Shown: positions 37,098 through 48,658, counted from the first letter of the stretch. The stretch: DNA of 64,000 bases from Sphingopyxis terrae subsp. terrae NBRC 15098 (GCF_001610975.1 NZ_CP013342.1:558001-622000), one strand, 5' to 3'. Numbers and translations are program-made. The notes: generated by a model from the sequence alone, not told the origin.

Positions 37098-37394
37098 ATG
37101 AAAATTATCCTATTTCCCGCGTTCGCCGCCGCCGTGCTGGCGCCCGCCTTTGTCGCGGCTGCCGAACCGGCGCAGCAGCGTTTCGAACATGCCGGCCATG
37201 TATATGCCTATTCGGTGACCGAAACCGACGGCTATCGCATCATCAGCGGGATCGAGGAGAAGAGCGGCAAGCCGTTCAAGCTGCGCGTCGGCACTCACCG
37301 CGTGCGCGGCACCGTCGGCACCCAGCAGGTCAATTTCTCGCTGCGCGACGTCGAACCGCTCGGGAAAGCGGCAGTGACGCTCGCCGCGCGCTGA
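37098..37394 (+). CDS. Small secreted protein of unknown function
   Basis: The 98-residue protein has a signal peptide (about 1-22, ending in VAAAEP) and a compact beta-rich remainder containing AGHVYAYSVTETDGYRIISGIEEKSGK split over several strands. No domain is recognised, and there are no cysteines or lipobox. AAGGA at 37085-37089 supports the start at 37098 rather than 37071. It stands alone between the DUF2177 gene and purL. Confidence 0.8.
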   Translation: MKIILFPAFAAAVLAPAFVAAAEPAQQRFEHAGHVYAYSVTETDGYRIISGIEEKSGKPFKLRVGTHRVRGTVGTQQVNFSLRDVEPLGKAAVTLAAR

Positions 37395-37477
37395 GACACC
37401 TCTCCGACCCGGACCCCATGGTGCGAAAAGCATCGTGGGGTCTGTTCGTTTCGCGCGTACATCGCTAAAGGCGCGCC

Positions 37478-39733
<2,256 letters not shown>

Positions 39734-39735
39734 GT

Positions 39736-39828
39736 CGTCATTGCGAGCGTAGCGAAGCAATCTCCGGCGACCGGTCGTGCGAGACGATGGCTGGGGATTG
39801 CCGCGTCGCTTCGCTCCTCGCAATGACG
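39736..39828. repeat. Inverted-repeat element with CGTCATTGCGAG ends, copy 1
   Basis: The 93-base element begins CGTCATTGCGAG and ends in its exact complement CTCGCAATGACG. The inner sequence repeats the same GCGAAGCAATC/GATTGC theme in both directions. It lies directly after purL. A second element with identical 12-base ends follows nfeD, so this is a dispersed REP-like family that may also act as a terminator. Confidence 0.85.
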
Positions 39829-39859
39829 ACGCTCCATTTTGCGCGGAGGTGACCGACTC

Positions 39860-40600
39860 ATGACCATCCACATCGGCATCGGCGGCTGGACCTACGAACC
39901 GTGGCGGGGCACCTTCTATCCGCCGAAACATCCGCAAAAGCGCGAGCTCGACTATGCCGGGCAGCATCTGACCGCGATCGAAATCAACGGCACCTATTAT
40001 GGCAGCCAGAAGCCCGAAAGCTTCGCCAATTGGGCGGCCGCGGTCCCCGACGGGTTCAAATTCAGCGTCAAGGCGTCACGCTTCTGCACCAATCGCAAGC
40101 AGCTCGCCGATGGCGCGGCGTCGGTCGAGAAATTTCTGACGCAGGGACTGACGCGCCTTGGCGACAGGCTCGGGCCGATATTGTGGCAGTTCATGGCGAC
40201 CAAGACCTTCGATCGCGATGATTTCGCGCGCTTCCTCGACCTGCTGCCCGAAAGCCAGGACGGGCTACCGCTGCGCCACGCACTCGAGGTGCGGCACGAG
40301 AGCTTTCGCGACGCCGCCTTCGTCGACCTGGCGCGCGAGCGCAACATGGCGATCGTCTTCGCCGACAGCGACGAATTCCCGTGCATCGACGAGGCGACGG
40401 CGGACTTCAGCTATGCGCGGCTGCAGCGCAGCCGCGACGATGTCGCGACGGGCTACGACGAAGCGGCGCTCGACCATTGGGAGGCGCGCGCGAAGGCTTG
40501 GGCGACCGGCGAGCGCGACGCTTATGTCTTCTTTATCGCGGGCGCCAAGGTGCGCAATCCTGCAGCGGCGCAGGCCCTGATCGCCCGATTGGGCGGCTGA
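39860..40600 (+). CDS. DUF72 family protein
   Basis: The 246-residue protein is a DUF72 TIM-barrel-like protein (YecE type), with IHIGIGGWTYEPWRGTFYP, ALEVRHESFRD and the C-terminal YVFFIAGAKVRNPAAAQAL. Function is unknown. The start at 39860 is set by a strong GGAGGTGA eight bases upstream; seven codons of open frame before it are ignored. Confidence 0.93.
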   Translation: MTIHIGIGGWTYEPWRGTFYPPKHPQKRELDYAGQHLTAIEINGTYYGSQKPESFANWAAAVPDGFKFSVKASRFCTNRKQLADGAASVEKFLTQGLTRLGDRLGPILWQFMATKTFDRDDFARFLDLLPESQDGLPLRHALEVRHESFRDAAFVDLARERNMAIVFADSDEFPCIDEATADFSYARLQRSRDDVATGYDEAALDHWEARAKAWATGERDAYVFFIAGAKVRNPAAAQALIARLGG

Positions 40601-40617
40601 GCAAGAGCAAGCGGCGT

Positions 40618-41436
40618 TCAGGCCGCCTGCGCGAGTTCGGGCTGCGTCGCCGCTTCGGCGGCCTCTTTGGTACCGAGCAGGTCATAGGGATCGACCCCAT
40701 CGGCGCGCATCATCGCGTGGACCTGCTTGTAGATTTTCGGCTCGGCGATCCCCAGACGCTGGCGCGCCGCGTCGATCGGTTCGGCCAGCAGCGCCTCGAT
40801 ATTCTGAAAGGCGATCTGCTGTGCGACGCGGCCGATACGCTGGCCTTCGCGGACCGCACCGTAGATCGGGTAGCGGCTGCCGAAACCCTTGCGGATCTCG
40901 CGCGCGCCCGCCCAGGCGATGAACAGTGTTCCCCAGCTTGGCGTCTGGCTGTACGAGAAGGCAAGCACGCATTGTTCGCCCAGCGCGTCGCGGCCATAGC
41001 CGGTCAGGATGTGGAAGAGGTCGTGCGTGTCGCGCAGCCGGTCGCCATAAAGCTCCACCATATCGTCGAAGCGCGGCTTGGTGCGGCGGAACTTCATCGA
41101 TTCATCGACAAGTCCCTGCGCGGTCAGCCCTTCGCGTTCCATGAAATCGACATAGACGCGACCGACGCTGCCTTCGGGCAATTTGCGCAGCGCGTCATGA
41201 TCGTCGAGCATCGCCGGCAGATAGGGGCGATCGGCTAGGACCTTCTGACCTTCCGCGGTCGCAAAGAAACGCGCGACCGACCGTTTGAACCGATTGTCGC
41301 GCAGCGCGTCGAGAATGTGAAACACCTGTTCGGTGTCCTCCTTGTCGGCGATCAGCTTGCGGAAATGGTGCAGCGCCTTCAGCGGGCGAAAGCCGGTGTC
41401 GGTGCGGTCGGGGTGGATCAGCGGGATAGCGGTCAT
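40618..41436 (-). CDS. COQ4-family ubiquinone biosynthesis protein
   Basis: The 272-residue protein matches the COQ4 family. It has the metal-binding motif HDLFHILTGYGRDALGE, which fits HDxxH-x11-E exactly. Eukaryotic COQ4 has been tied to ubiquinone biosynthesis as a scaffold and as an enzyme acting on the ring; the bacterial role is presumed similar. No other ubi gene is adjacent. An operator-like inverted repeat lies 46 bases upstream and matches one at the TetR gene near 60.5 kb. Confidence 0.92.
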   Translation of the reverse strand: MTAIPLIHPDRTDTGFRPLKALHHFRKLIADKEDTEQVFHILDALRDNRFKRSVARFFATAEGQKVLADRPYLPAMLDDHDALRKLPEGSVGRVYVDFMEREGLTAQGLVDESMKFRRTKPRFDDMVELYGDRLRDTHDLFHILTGYGRDALGEQCVLAFSYSQTPSWGTLFIAWAGAREIRKGFGSRYPIYGAVREGQRIGRVAQQIAFQNIEALLAEPIDAARQRLGIAEPKIYKQVHAMMRADGVDPYDLLGTKEAAEAATQPELAQAA

Positions 41437-41481
41437 AGCGTATCTCTTGCGGTTGGGGCCGTGAAGTCTCGATCTAGTCAC

Positions 41482-41501
41482 TACTGACACAAATGTCAAT
41501 A
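41482..41501. promoter_or_regulatory. Operator-like repeat upstream of coq4
   Basis: TACTGACACAAATGTCAATA contains the perfect inverted repeat TGACA-N4-TGTCA (41485-41498). It matches 15 of 20 positions of the sequence at 60492-60511 in the TetR promoter, with four of the five differences in the spacer. A TetR dimer is the likely ligand. Confidence 0.65.
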
Positions 41502-41587
41502 TATCGTGAATGGCCGGTATGTGCGGGCCGGACAAGCCGCTGGACGCGGCCGTCGGCCTCGGCGATAGACGTGTTGGGGGACGAAGC

Positions 41588-42841
41588 ATGACCGACCGGT
41601 ACGAAAGCCTCGACGCGATTCGCGGCGTTGCGGTGATGGGCATATTGGCAATGAACATCGTCGCCTTTGCGATGCCGATGAGCGCCTATTTCAACCCCGC
41701 CGCGGGCGGCGCGCCGGGCGGGGCGGACCTTGCCGCATGGGCGTTCAATTTCGTCTTCGTCGATTCGAAGATGCGCGGCCTGTTCTCGATGCTCTTCGGG
41801 GCGAGCACGCTGCTGGTGATCGAGCGCGCCGAGGCGGCGGGCCGCAGCGCGGCGGCGACGCATTATGCGCGGATGCTGTGGCTCGGCCTCTTTGGCCTCG
41901 CGCATTTCTATTTCATCTGGTTCGGCGACATATTGTCGCTTTATGCCGTCTGCGGCCTGCTGCTCTTCCTGTTCCGCGGTCTGTCGGTGCGCGCGCTGCT
42001 TTGGTGGGCGGCGGGCTTCCTGCTGGTCGCGATGGCGCTGATGGGATCGATGTGGCTGTCGATGACGCTGCTCGAAGCGGGGCAATTGCCCGGCACTGCG
42101 GCCGCCGAGGCGCGGGAACAGATGGCGCAATTCAACGCGATGATGGGTCCGGACTCGCCCGACTATGCCAGGGATGTCGCCCATTATCTGGGAAGCTACG
42201 GCGCGATCGCGGGGATGCGGTTCGGCGCGGGTGCGCTCGAACCGCTGACACAGGTGATGCTGTTCCTTTGGGAAAGCATGGCGCTGATGCTGATCGGCAT
42301 GGCGCTGTTCAGGGCGCGGATGCTGACGGGCGAATGGGTCGCCGCGCGCTATCGCAAATGGGCGATCGCGGCCTTCCTGTTATCCGCGCCGCCGCTCGCG
42401 CTGCTGGCCTGGCATAGCGCAGCCACGGGTTTCGGTACCGTCACGGTGTTCGGTGCGGCACTCGTCTGGTCGACCCCGTTCGATTTCGTGATGACGGTCG
42501 GCTGGGCCGCGCTCATCGTGCTGCTCATCAGGACCGCGGCATCGCCTGCGCTGCGCGCCCGGCTTGCGGCCACCGGACGCATGGCCTTCACCAACTATCT
42601 CGCGACGTCGGTGGTGATGACGACGATCTTCTACGGCTATGGGCTGGCGCTGTTCGACAGCGTGCCGCGCGCGGCGCTCTACCTCTTCTGCTTCGCCATG
42701 TGGGCGGCGATGCTGCTGTGGTCGAAGCCCTGGCTTGAGCGTTTCGAATATGGCCCGCTCGAATGGCTTTGGCGCAGCCTGTCGCGCTGGCAGCGACAAC
42801 CGATGCGGCGTGCGCTGGCCGAAGGTCCAGCGCTTAGCTGA
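41588..42841 (+). CDS. DUF418 family membrane protein
   Basis: The 417-residue integral membrane protein has around ten segments. It has the DUF418 features SLDAIRGVAVMGILAMNIVAFAMP-like opening, VDSKMRGLFSMLFGAS, and the C-terminal GRMAFTNYLATSVVMTTIFYGYGL with WSKPWLERFEYGPLEWLWRSL. DUF418 proteins are acyltransferase-3-like membrane proteins without a proven substrate. It is divergent from coq4, and its end overlaps the Hpt gene on the other strand by eight bases. Confidence 0.92.
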   Translation: MTDRYESLDAIRGVAVMGILAMNIVAFAMPMSAYFNPAAGGAPGGADLAAWAFNFVFVDSKMRGLFSMLFGASTLLVIERAEAAGRSAAATHYARMLWLGLFGLAHFYFIWFGDILSLYAVCGLLLFLFRGLSVRALLWWAAGFLLVAMALMGSMWLSMTLLEAGQLPGTAAAEAREQMAQFNAMMGPDSPDYARDVAHYLGSYGAIAGMRFGAGALEPLTQVMLFLWESMALMLIGMALFRARMLTGEWVAARYRKWAIAAFLLSAPPLALLAWHSAATGFGTVTVFGAALVWSTPFDFVMTVGWAALIVLLIRTAASPALRARLAATGRMAFTNYLATSVVMTTIFYGYGLALFDSVPRAALYLFCFAMWAAMLLWSKPWLERFEYGPLEWLWRSLSRWQRQPMRRALAEGPALS

Positions 42842-43232
42842 CGGCGCGGCCGAAAGTCGGGCGGCGCTGGACGAGCGGGTTCGCTTCGCGTTCGAGCGCG
42901 GTCAGCGTTTCCTCGAACAGCGGGCGCAGTTCGACGACGCGCGGCAGATATTCTTCCGGGCTGACCTGCGCCTCGACGCAGTGGCGCGCGAACATTTCGA
43001 TATCTTCGGCCAGCGCGCCGAGCCGTTCGGCGCCGAACTGGCGCGCCTCGCTCTTGAGCGTATGGGCAGGCATGACGAGGCCGCCGGCGCTGCGCGCGCG
43101 CATCGCCTCTTCGATCGCGGCGACCGACTTGATGCCGTCCTCGCGAAAATAGCCCAGAATCCGCACGAATGCCGCCCCCAACTGGGTGCGAGTCGCGCGA
43201 AATTCACTCCAATCGACCAGGATCTCGTCCAA
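42834..43232 (-). CDS. Stand-alone Hpt-domain phosphotransfer protein
   Basis: The 132-residue protein is a single histidine phosphotransfer domain. His57 in MPAHTLKSEARQFGAERLG is the predicted phosphorylation site, and the surrounding helices match the four-helix Hpt bundle. It has no kinase or receiver neighbour, so its partner is not evident from this window. It is the last gene of a run led by yfgM, bamB, der and a TusA gene. Confidence 0.9.
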   Translation of the reverse strand: MDEILVDWSEFRATRTQLGAAFVRILGYFREDGIKSVAAIEEAMRARSAGGLVMPAHTLKSEARQFGAERLGALAEDIEMFARHCVEAQVSPEEYLPRVVELRPLFEETLTALEREANPLVQRRPTFGRAVS

Positions 43233-43348
43233 TTTTCCGTCCCTCGGTGTTCAGTCTGGTCCGTGGTCCCGTCCTGCACATGCACCGAAGTCGGTAAAAA
43301 AGAGGTTACGCGCGCAAAGCGGACACCGCCGAATCGCCCCGAAACGGG

Positions 43349-43588
43349 TCAGTCGCGCCGGACGCGCCAACGCGCGGCGTCGCTCATCGACCCGGCGTCA
43401 TCGATCCGCCAGCCCTGTTCGGCGGCAAGTGCCGCAACTTCGCGCGCGGCGTTGGGGTCGTCGGCGATCAGCACGACATCCTGGGCGGCGCGCATCGCGC
43501 GGGCGAGCCGCAACGCCGGCCAGGGGCAGCGCATGCCGCGCGCATCGACGGTCAGCGCCGCCGAAGTGCCCGCAGCGTCATTCGTCAT
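43349..43588 (-). CDS. TusA-family sulfur carrier protein
   Basis: The 79-residue protein has the TusA/SirA signature LDARGM.CP.P as VDARGMRCPWPALRLARAM, with Cys21 as the persulfide carrier. It may serve tRNA thiolation or sulfur transfer. The start overlaps the end of der by 11 bases, so it is coupled to der, an unusual neighbour without a clear functional link. Confidence 0.92.
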   Translation of the reverse strand: MTNDAAGTSAALTVDARGMRCPWPALRLARAMRAAQDVVLIADDPNAAREVAALAAEQGWRIDDAGSMSDAARWRVRRD

Positions 43589-44954
43589 AGGGGTTGCGCG
43601 TGTTGCGGAAATTGATGCGGATCGGCACGCCTTGGAACCCCAGTTCCTTGCGCATCCCGTTGACCAGATAGCGCTGGTAGCTTGCGGGCAGGGAATCGGT
43701 CCGGCTTCCGAAGATGATGAAGGTCGGCGGACGCGTACGCGCCTGCGTCATGTAGCGCAGCTTGATCCGCTTGCCGCCCGGCGCCGGCGGCGGATTGGCG
43801 TCTACCGCGCGTTCGAACCAGCGGTTGAGCTTCGCGGTCGAGACACGGTTGGTCCAGATCGCGCGCTGTTCAAAGGCGACGCGGACCAGCGTGTCGATCC
43901 CCTTCCCCGTTGCGCCCGAAATGCTGAGCAGCGGCACGCCCTTGATCTGGCTGAGCCCGTCGTCGAGCGCCGCACGGACGCCGTTGAACAGCGACGACGG
44001 GTCTTCGGCGACGTCCCATTTGTTGAGCGCGATGATCAGCGCACGCCCTTCCTCCAGCACGCGGTCGGCGATGCGCAGATCCTGCGCCTCCAGCCCCTTT
44101 GTGGCGTCAAGAAGCAGCACGACGACCTCGGCGAAATCGACCGCGTGCAGCGCGTCGGCTACCGACAGCTTTTCCAGCTTGTCCTGAACCTTCGCCCGCT
44201 TGCGCATCCCCGCGGTGTCGAAAAGCTGGATCGGATGGACCTCGCCATCCTTTTCCCATTGCCAGTCGACGCGGATAGAATCGCGCGTGATCCCGGCCTC
44301 GGGTCCGGTAATCAGTCGGTCTTCACCGATCATCCGGTTGATGAGCGTCGATTTGCCCGCATTGGGCCGCCCGACGATCGCGAGCTTGAGCGGGCCGAGC
44401 GGCGCATCCTCGTCCGCATCTTCGCCGACCGCCTCTTCGTCGGCGTCCATGAAGGGTTCGACGATCGGGCGCAGCGCGTCGAACAGATCGACCAGTCCCT
44501 CGCCATGTTCGGCACTGAGCGCAATCGGCGATTCGAAGCCGAGCGAATAGGCCTCCATCAGCCCCGCCTCGCCCTGCTTGCCTTCGGCCTTGTTGGCGCA
44601 CAGGATGATCGGCGTGTCTTCGCTGCGCAGCCAGCGCGCAATTTCTTCGTCAAGCGGGGTCACGCCCGCGCGCGCGTCGATCATGAACAGCGCCGCATCG
44701 GCTTCGCGCACCGCCTTTTCGGTTTGCACGCGCATCCGGCCAGGCAGCGTGGCCGCGTCTTGATCCTCGAACCCCGCGGTATCGACGATCAGAAATTCCA
44801 GGCCGAGCAGCTTGCCATCGCCCTCGCGCCGGTCGCGCGTCACGCCTGGCTGGTCGTCGACCAGCGCCAAGCGCTTGCCGACCAGCCGGTTGAACAGCGT
44901 CGATTTGCCGACATTGGGTCGGCCGACAATGGCGATCGTCGCGGATCGCGCCAT
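43578..44954 (-). CDS. der: Ribosome biogenesis GTPase Der
   Basis: The 458-residue tandem GTPase has two G domains with P-loops GRPNVGKST (about 10-18) and GRPNAGKST (about 195), each followed by switch motifs (DTAGFEDQ and DTAGMRKR) and NK.D-type motifs (ANKAEG and NKWD). A KH-like domain closes it. It acts in 50S subunit assembly. It follows bamB by 44 bases, matching the conserved yfgM-bamB-der order. Confidence 0.98.
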   Translation of the reverse strand: MARSATIAIVGRPNVGKSTLFNRLVGKRLALVDDQPGVTRDRREGDGKLLGLEFLIVDTAGFEDQDAATLPGRMRVQTEKAVREADAALFMIDARAGVTPLDEEIARWLRSEDTPIILCANKAEGKQGEAGLMEAYSLGFESPIALSAEHGEGLVDLFDALRPIVEPFMDADEEAVGEDADEDAPLGPLKLAIVGRPNAGKSTLINRMIGEDRLITGPEAGITRDSIRVDWQWEKDGEVHPIQLFDTAGMRKRAKVQDKLEKLSVADALHAVDFAEVVVLLLDATKGLEAQDLRIADRVLEEGRALIIALNKWDVAEDPSSLFNGVRAALDDGLSQIKGVPLLSISGATGKGIDTLVRVAFEQRAIWTNRVSTAKLNRWFERAVDANPPPAPGGKRIKLRYMTQARTRPPTFIIFGSRTDSLPASYQRYLVNGMRKELGFQGVPIRINFRNTRNPYDE

Positions 44955-44998
44955 GCGTCTATCCTATCTTCGCGGCGGGCCAACCCGGCCGCGCCCTG

Positions 44999-46333
44999 TT
45001 ATTGCCAGGCGGTGATCGTGCCGTCGTCCGCCAGGATATAGAGCCGGTTGTTCGCAACCACGGGTGGCTGCGACAAGGGCGACTTGAACTCGGTGGTCGC
45101 GAGCGTCGAACCGTCGGTCGGCGAAAATTCGACGAGCTGTCCCTCGCTGTTCACCGCGATCAGGCGTCCGCCGGCCAGAATCGGGCCGGTCCAGCGGATC
45201 GGATCTTTTTTCTTCTTTTCGGTTTCGACGCGATAGCGCGCGAGCTGCTGGATCCAGCGGACCTTGCCCGAACCGCGCGCGACGCACAGCAGCTTGCCGT
45301 CGTCGGTCATCGCATAGACCCACTCGCCGACGACATAGGGCGTCGAGATACCGGCGATCGAGATTTCCCAGATGCGCTGCCCGGTGAGCAGGTCATAGCT
45401 CGCCATACGGCCGCCCTGGCCGAGCGCGAAAACGCGGCCGCGGTCGATCACCGGGTCGGCATCGACGTCGGTCAGCGTCGAAACCGACAGCGCCATCGAG
45501 GTGCGCGCGAGCGCGTCTTCCCACAGGTCGCGGCCGTTTTCGTAACGATAGGCCTGAACCTCACCCGACGAAAAGCCGGCGACGATCGTTCCCTGCCCGG
45601 CCGCGGGCGATGCCGCGCCGAACACGCTGCCGGGCTCGAGCGACGCGGTGGCCTGCCACTGCACCGCGCCGTCGCCGGCATTGAGCGCGAAAATCTGGTT
45701 GTCCTGCGTGATCACATAGACGCCGCCGAAGGCAACCGTCGGCGCGCCGCGCAGCGGCCCCGCGGGTTTGACCTTCCACAACAGCTTGCCATCCTCGGCG
45801 TTCAGCGCGGCGACGTCGCCGACGCCGCTCGTCGCATAGACGACATTGCCGTCGACCGACGCGCCGCCGCCGAACAGCGAGTTTTCGAAATCCTTGCCCG
45901 TGCTGCCGATCGACACGCTCCACAGCTTCGCGCCGGTATCGGCGGCGAAGGCCGACACGACGGCATCGGTATCGACGGCGAACAGCCGGTTGTTCGAAAT
46001 TACCGGGGCCGCGGCGAGCCGCTGTTTCTTGGTGCTGCCCGCGATCGACGCTTCCCACGCCTTGGTACGCGCGGCGCCGAGCGCTGGATGCCCCATCGAC
46101 TTGGACGCATTGCCGCCCGATTGTGCCCAATCGGCGTTGAGCACCGGATCGGGCAACACCACCGCAATCTCGGCGGTTGTCGGATCGACCTTGATGCTGT
46201 TGTCGTTCGACAGAATCGAAACGCGCTCGCCGACCGTCGGGGTGCGCGGGCCGCCCTTGCCCTTGAACGCGCCGCAGCCCGCAAGCGGCAGCGCGAGCAT
46301 CATGGCGCAAATCACATATTGGCGTTTCCGCAT
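44999..46333 (-). CDS. bamB: Outer-membrane assembly lipoprotein BamB
   Basis: The 444-residue protein starts with a lipoprotein signal (lipobox LAGC, Cys20) and continues with PQQ-like beta-propeller blades recognisable by repeated W/Y-G-x-D-x-G patterns (LNAEDGKLLWKV, LNAGDGAVQWQA, YDLLTGQRIWEI). BamB binds BamA in the BAM complex. The start at 46333 sits one base after the yfgM stop; a longer open frame upstream overlaps yfgM and is not used. Confidence 0.95.
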   Translation of the reverse strand: MRKRQYVICAMMLALPLAGCGAFKGKGGPRTPTVGERVSILSNDNSIKVDPTTAEIAVVLPDPVLNADWAQSGGNASKSMGHPALGAARTKAWEASIAGSTKKQRLAAAPVISNNRLFAVDTDAVVSAFAADTGAKLWSVSIGSTGKDFENSLFGGGASVDGNVVYATSGVGDVAALNAEDGKLLWKVKPAGPLRGAPTVAFGGVYVITQDNQIFALNAGDGAVQWQATASLEPGSVFGAASPAAGQGTIVAGFSSGEVQAYRYENGRDLWEDALARTSMALSVSTLTDVDADPVIDRGRVFALGQGGRMASYDLLTGQRIWEISIAGISTPYVVGEWVYAMTDDGKLLCVARGSGKVRWIQQLARYRVETEKKKKDPIRWTGPILAGGRLIAVNSEGQLVEFSPTDGSTLATTEFKSPLSQPPVVANNRLYILADDGTITAWQ

Positions 46334-46334
46334 C

Positions 46335-47117
46335 TTATTTGGCTTCCTCACTCTTGGCGGCGGCCGCTGCGCCCGGGGCGGCACCGCCTTGCTGGTCCTT
46401 TGTCGTGTCCTTGGCGGCGCTTTCCGCCGCGCGATCCTCGACCGCATCGACGCCGAGCATCCCCGCCATCTGCACCGTCCGCGACTGCAGCGATTTGAAG
46501 GTGGCGGGCGCCTTGGCGATACGCGCATAGAGCGCGCCGGCCTTGTCATATTGGCCGAGGTGATAATAAGCCGCGGCCGTCAGCTCGGCCGCGCTGCCGA
46601 ACCAGCTCGATACCGGGTCGGTCGCATCGACGAGCGGCTTCATCCGCGCGATTACCGCCTCAGGCTTCATCGTATCGAATTCGAGCGCGGTCTGGCGAAC
46701 CAGCGCCATATCGCGCATCGACTGGTCGAGCTTGGCGTCGCCCGCGACCTGCGCGAGCAGCGCGGCGGCGGCTTTCAGGTCTCCGTCCTTCGCCTTCATG
46801 TTCGACTGTTCGATCAGCGCGGCGGCGCGATAGGCGGCATTGCCTTCGCCTGCCAGCGTCTTGAGATCGGCGGTCGCCGCCGTCGGCTGCGCCGCAGCCT
46901 TGTCGAAAGCAGCCAGCAGCTGTTCGGCCTTTTCGCCGCGCGCCACCGTCTGACGGTGCTCCCAATAGAGATAGCCGCCGAACGCCAGCAGCGCCGCGAT
47001 CGCCGCGCCGACGATCCAGCGGCCGTAGCGCTGCATGATGGAGCTGAGCTGATCCTTGCGGACGGCCTCGTCGACTTCCTGCAGGAAGGCCGCATTGTTC
47101 GTCGGGCTCAGGGCCAA
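46335..47117 (-). CDS. YfgM-like membrane-anchored TPR protein
   Basis: The 260-residue protein has a short cytosolic N terminus, one membrane helix (about residues 33-52) and a periplasmic TPR-rich domain ending in a low-complexity Ala/Lys tail. This is the architecture of YfgM, which in E. coli associates with SecYEG and periplasmic chaperones. The start is TTG at 47117, since GGAGGA lies eight bases before it and no earlier ATG is usable. It precedes bamB and der as in many proteobacteria. Confidence 0.9.
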   Translation of the reverse strand: MALSPTNNAAFLQEVDEAVRKDQLSSIMQRYGRWIVGAAIAALLAFGGYLYWEHRQTVARGEKAEQLLAAFDKAAAQPTAATADLKTLAGEGNAAYRAAALIEQSNMKAKDGDLKAAAALLAQVAGDAKLDQSMRDMALVRQTALEFDTMKPEAVIARMKPLVDATDPVSSWFGSAAELTAAAYYHLGQYDKAGALYARIAKAPATFKSLQSRTVQMAGMLGVDAVEDRAAESAAKDTTKDQQGGAAPGAAAAAKSEEAK

Positions 47118-47241
47118 TCAATCCTCCATAACTCGTTCGCGAGCGATGCCCGCTTCGGGTTCGCCGGCCGTTCCTTAGCGGTCATGCCGAAAAAGGCCAA
47201 GCGATTCACTTGACCCCTGCAGGCACCCGTCCGGGGCGCCA

Positions 47242-48108
47242 TCAACCCTTGTAGATTTGATCGTCGGTCGGGAATGAACGGGACCTGACCTGCTGGGCAT
47301 ATTCCTTCACTGCGCCGTCGATCACACCCGCCATATCCTGGTACCGCTTCACGAATTTGGGGACGCGTTCGAACATGCCGAGCATGTCGTCGGTGACGAG
47401 CACCTGCCCGTCGCATTGCGCCGAGGCACCGATACCGATCGTCGGACAGGCAACCTTGCCGGTAATCTCGATCGCGATCGATTCGAGCACGCCTTCGATA
47501 ACGATCGAAAAGGCACCGGCCTGCGCGACAGCGACCGCATCCTCGACGATCGTGCGCGCTTCCTCGTCGCTTTTGCCGCGCACGCCATAGCCGCCGAGGA
47601 TGTTTACTGCCTGCGGCGTCAGCCCGACATGCCCCATCACCGGAATTCCGCGCTGGGTCAGAAATTCGATCGTCGGGGCGAGCACCTTGCCGCCCTCGAC
47701 CTTCACCGCCGCCGCGCCGGTTTCCTTGAGCAGGCGTGAGGCATTGGCGAAGGCCTGTTCGGGGCTCGCCTCATAGCTGCCGAAGGGCATGTCGACGATC
47801 ACCGCGGCATGATAGCTGCCGCGCACCACCGCGGCGCCGTGCAACGCCATCATCTCCATCGTCACCGCGACAGTATGCGGGAGGCCATAGATCACCTGCG
47901 CCAGCGAATCGCCGACAAGCAGCATGTCGCAATGCGGGTCGAGCAGCTGCGCCTGCCGCACCGTATAGGCGGTCAGCATCACCAAAGGCTCGCCGCCGCC
48001 CTTGCGCTGGCGAATGCGCGGCACCGTCAGGCGCTTCATCGGCTGCGGCGTCGGATTGGCGCGGCTGGTGGAGGTGTCGAGGGTGAGCGTTTTTGGGAGC
48101 GTGGACAT
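47242..48108 (-). CDS. panB: 3-Methyl-2-oxobutanoate hydroxymethyltransferase
   Basis: The 288-residue PanB makes ketopantoate from 2-oxoisovalerate with methylene-tetrahydrofolate, the first pantothenate step. The sequence shows VMLTAYTVRQAQLLD, MLLVGDSLAQVIYGL, MPFGSYEASPEQAFANA, KVEGGKVLAPTIEFL, MGHVGLTPQAVN, IVIEGVLESIA and IGIGAS. The N-terminal 25 residues are longer than in E. coli and rich in Thr/Pro; a start at the internal Met24 is possible. panC is not adjacent. Confidence 0.96.
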   Translation of the reverse strand: MSTLPKTLTLDTSTSRANPTPQPMKRLTVPRIRQRKGGGEPLVMLTAYTVRQAQLLDPHCDMLLVGDSLAQVIYGLPHTVAVTMEMMALHGAAVVRGSYHAAVIVDMPFGSYEASPEQAFANASRLLKETGAAAVKVEGGKVLAPTIEFLTQRGIPVMGHVGLTPQAVNILGGYGVRGKSDEEARTIVEDAVAVAQAGAFSIVIEGVLESIAIEITGKVACPTIGIGASAQCDGQVLVTDDMLGMFERVPKFVKRYQDMAGVIDGAVKEYAQQVRSRSFPTDDQIYKG

Positions 48109-48183
48109 GGGGCGCGGGTTTAGCGGCTTATGCTGCGCTGCGAAAGGCCGCAAAGCGGAGCGATGTCCGCAAAGATTGACGCC

Positions 48184-48203
48184 ATGTCAAAAATTATTTA
48201 CAT
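48184..48203. promoter_or_regulatory. AT-rich near-palindrome before the membrane-protein/XRE operon
   Basis: ATGTCAAAAATTATTTACAT has approximate twofold symmetry (ATGT-C-AAA against TTT-ACAT) and follows TTGACG (48176-48181), which could be a -35 element. It lies about 35 bases upstream of the first gene and is the likely autoregulatory site for the operon's XRE protein. Confidence 0.4.
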
Positions 48204-48235
48204 AGAGTCGCATATTATGAACATGGAGACGCCAA

Positions 48236-48658
48236 ATGTCGTTCCGCGAAAAAATTCACTGGGTGACGCTGGTCACGATGATCGCCGCCTTCGGCTGGTA
48301 TTTTCTTGCCTATCCGTGGGGGATCGCAGCGAGCCCGGCGGGCCTTTGGGCGAGTGCGGGGATGCTGCTGCCGGTCACCGTCGCGATCATCATCGCGATG
48401 ACGATCGCATCGGCCTGGATGGCGATCCGCACCCCGGCCGAGGCCAACCTCAAGGAAGACGAGCGCGACCGTTCGATCCATTATCGCGGCACCCATTATG
48501 CCTATTATCCGCTCGTCGTCGGCGTGTGGGTCAGCATCTTCGCCCTGTTCTGGAACGCGGGGCCGGCGGTGCAGCTCAACCTGCTGCTTGCGACGGTCGT
48601 CCTCGCCGAACTGACGCGGATCGGCGTCCAGCTTTACCTCTATCGCCGGGGCTATTGA
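48236..48658 (+). CDS. Four-helix membrane protein, first of a paralogous pair
   Basis: The 140-residue protein has four membrane segments and a conserved cytosolic loop EDERDRSIHYRGTHYAYY between helices 2 and 3. This loop (DERDR.I..RG) recurs in the next gene, so the two are paralogues. Such proteins are commonly encoded next to small XRE regulators, as here, and their function is unknown. GGAG seven bases before the ATG supports the start. Confidence 0.85.
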   Translation: MSFREKIHWVTLVTMIAAFGWYFLAYPWGIAASPAGLWASAGMLLPVTVAIIIAMTIASAWMAIRTPAEANLKEDERDRSIHYRGTHYAYYPLVVGVWVSIFALFWNAGPAVQLNLLLATVVLAELTRIGVQLYLYRRGY

